Shown piece after piece: positions 62,772 through 64,000 of a stretch of DNA of 64,000 bases. The DNA is from Artemisia argyi (lineage: Eukaryota; Streptophyta; Magnoliopsida; Asterales; Asteraceae): positions 138,823,606 to 138,887,605 of the forward strand of contig CM060698.1 in the NCBI GenBank assembly GCA_030686995.1. The letters run 5' to 3'. Position 1 is the stretch's first letter. Every line of letters begins with the position of its first letter. The translations under genes and the position numbers were made by a program. The notes under the pieces are model-generated. The model searched no databases. It was not told the DNA's origin and was given only the letters and a program-made list of their open reading frames with translations.

Positions 62772-63344
62772 CCAGATCTGGTCTCAATTATTGACCACAA
62801 TACTTAGAAAAAAAAATACTATCGATCTATCTTTCATCTCCGGCGAAAAGACCACCACACCACACCACCTCCACTACTCCTCCACCCCAACCAACACTCC
62901 TCCACCACCACATTATACCACCACCACCACCATCGCATTATACCACCACCACCACAGCTCCACCATATGTTTGTTTAATTCACCACAGCTCTACCTAGCT
63001 CCGACACTCGCACCACTGTGCACCTCCTCTCCAACCCCTCATTTGTTTAATTCTTCCCCAACCCTTCACATGTTTAATTCTTCCCCTTTTCCCCCACCCT
63101 TTTTTTCTTGAACTGAAGCAGGTAATGTTTAATTTTTGTTATTTTTATTTTTTAATTTTTGTTATTTCTTTCTTGATATAAATGTTAATTTATGTAAAAT
63201 GTGTTAATGTTTTGATGTTGTTTTCTGCCTTTTTATTTTATTTTATTTTATTTTTTATTTTATTTTTTTAACAGTCGAGACATAGCGAGAGCCAAGAGCC
63301 GAAACAGCCGAGAGATACAGGTAACGTGGTATATTTTTTATTTT
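62772..63344 (+). other. Two exon-like pieces of an unidentified gene start
   Basis: A (CCA)n-rich stretch at 62830-63121 ends GAAGCAG-GTAATG, like a donor site. After a T-rich stretch ending TTTTTAACAG, 63275-63320 (Glu/Arg/Ser codons in one frame) is followed by GTAACG. These may be 5' exons of a gene cut by the copia fragment to the right. The 107-codon ORF at 62791-63111 is low-complexity and not claimed as protein. Confidence 0.35.
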
Positions 63345-64000
63345 TTTTTGAACTTTTGGTATCCCGACGACATTCTTGAACCTTCTTGGTTGCCCTGTTG
63401 TACACTCTAAATCCTTTGCTATTTGTACAATAACCCAATAAGTATCCTTCATCTGACTTGCCATCAAACTTTCTCAGAGTATCAACAGTATTCAATATAG
63501 TCAGGGGACATCCAAAAGGTTTCATAAACTTAATGTTTGGTTTCTTTCCCATAAGTAACTCATAAGGTGTCTTCATCTGAGGTTTTTTTACTGATACTCT
63601 ATTCAACACATAACAAGCAGCACTTACAGCTTCAGCCCAAAATGGAACAGGTAATTGAGAATCTGCAAGCATGGTCCTTGCTGCTTCTATCAAAGTTCTA
63701 TTCTTCCTTTCTGCAACTCCATTCTGTTGTGGAGTTCTAGCAATGCTAAACTCCCTCTTTATTCCTTTCTTGGCACAAAACTCATCCATAAGCTGATTCT
63801 TGAATTCAGTCCCATTATAACATCTAATAGATCTAACTTTGAGTCTCAACTGATTTTCAAGGGCTATTATAAGATCATGAATAGCATCAAAGGTTTCATC
63901 TTTAAATCTCAAGAAAAATACCCAACTAAATCTGCTACAATCATCTGTTATAACCAAACAGTACTTCTTCTTGTTCAAACTTGAAACAGAAACAGGTCCA
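63345..64000 (-). pseudogene. Truncated Ty1/copia integrase fragment
   Basis: The minus strand reads the integrase core (CLVITDDCSRFSWVFF, RTPQQNGVAERKNRTLIEAA) and the start of the linker to RT (KPFGCPLTILNTVDTLRKFD, GYLLGYCTNSKGFRVYN). It stops at about 63345 before any RT and runs off the window to the right. The second catalytic position reads RCYNGTEF where RSDNGTEF is usual, so one of the three acidic residues is lost. No LTR is visible here. It is a different family from the copia element at 14783. Confidence 0.85.

Noticed and set aside
62791..63111. 107-codon His/Pro/Thr-rich ORF
   Set aside because: It is a translation of (CCA)n low-complexity DNA; it may be a 5' untranslated exon, but no protein evidence.

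Overview
The window is plant nuclear DNA, most likely from a dicot with a repeat-rich genome. The evidence is long Ty3/gypsy (Tat, Athila) and Ty1/copia retrotransposons nested in one another, GT-AG introns, tRNA-iMet and tRNA-Asp-like primer sites, MITE-like and Helitron-like pieces, and almost no host coding sequence. I cannot name the species.

Layout. 1-2716 and 13290-13506 hold exon-like pieces of an unrecognised gene or gene fragment. A young Tat retrotransposon (2726-13186, minus strand, TSD TCATC) lies 4 bp inside one of its introns. The Tat element carries a four-exon antisense gene (3664-6283) and a 141-bp higher-order tandem array. From 14783 to 35108 lies a decayed Ty1/copia element (minus strand, TSD TTAGC), and each of its 372-bp LTRs was later split by a different Athila-type solo LTR (15474-26468, TSD GCCTA; 31457-35012, TSD CCAAC). 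The first solo LTR also has a foldback MITE at its edge (14865-15472) and a complete RT-less element inside it (17276-25291, TSD AATCT). A small single-exon host gene, N-terminus MGNC, follows at 35218-35691.

From 36718 a CACTA-like end carries palindromes around CCCGTCGACATGTCGACGGG. It leads to a 121-aa ORF that is split cleanly by a second copy of the RT-less element (37454-45439, TSD GGTAG), and then to a convergent, decayed zf-GRF gene (46759-46245). A third Athila-type element (46985-61365, minus strand, 3.3-kb LTRs) sits upstream of the zf-GRF gene and also lacks reverse transcriptase and integrase. 61481-62275 is a 41-bp minisatellite and 62562-62771 is a foldback unit made of the same palindromes. 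The window ends in two exon-like pieces and a truncated Ty1/copia integrase.

Main points of interest. Two copies of an Athila-like family encode only gag-protease plus a conserved, unrecognised C-terminal tail. Differences between the copies in that tail are strongly biased to synonymous sites (20 to 4 by hand count). Their LTR promoters carry an array of TGACG-n-CGTCA palindromes immediately upstream of the TATA box. The Athila LTRs begin with a terminal hairpin whose stem sequence differs between families while pairing is kept.
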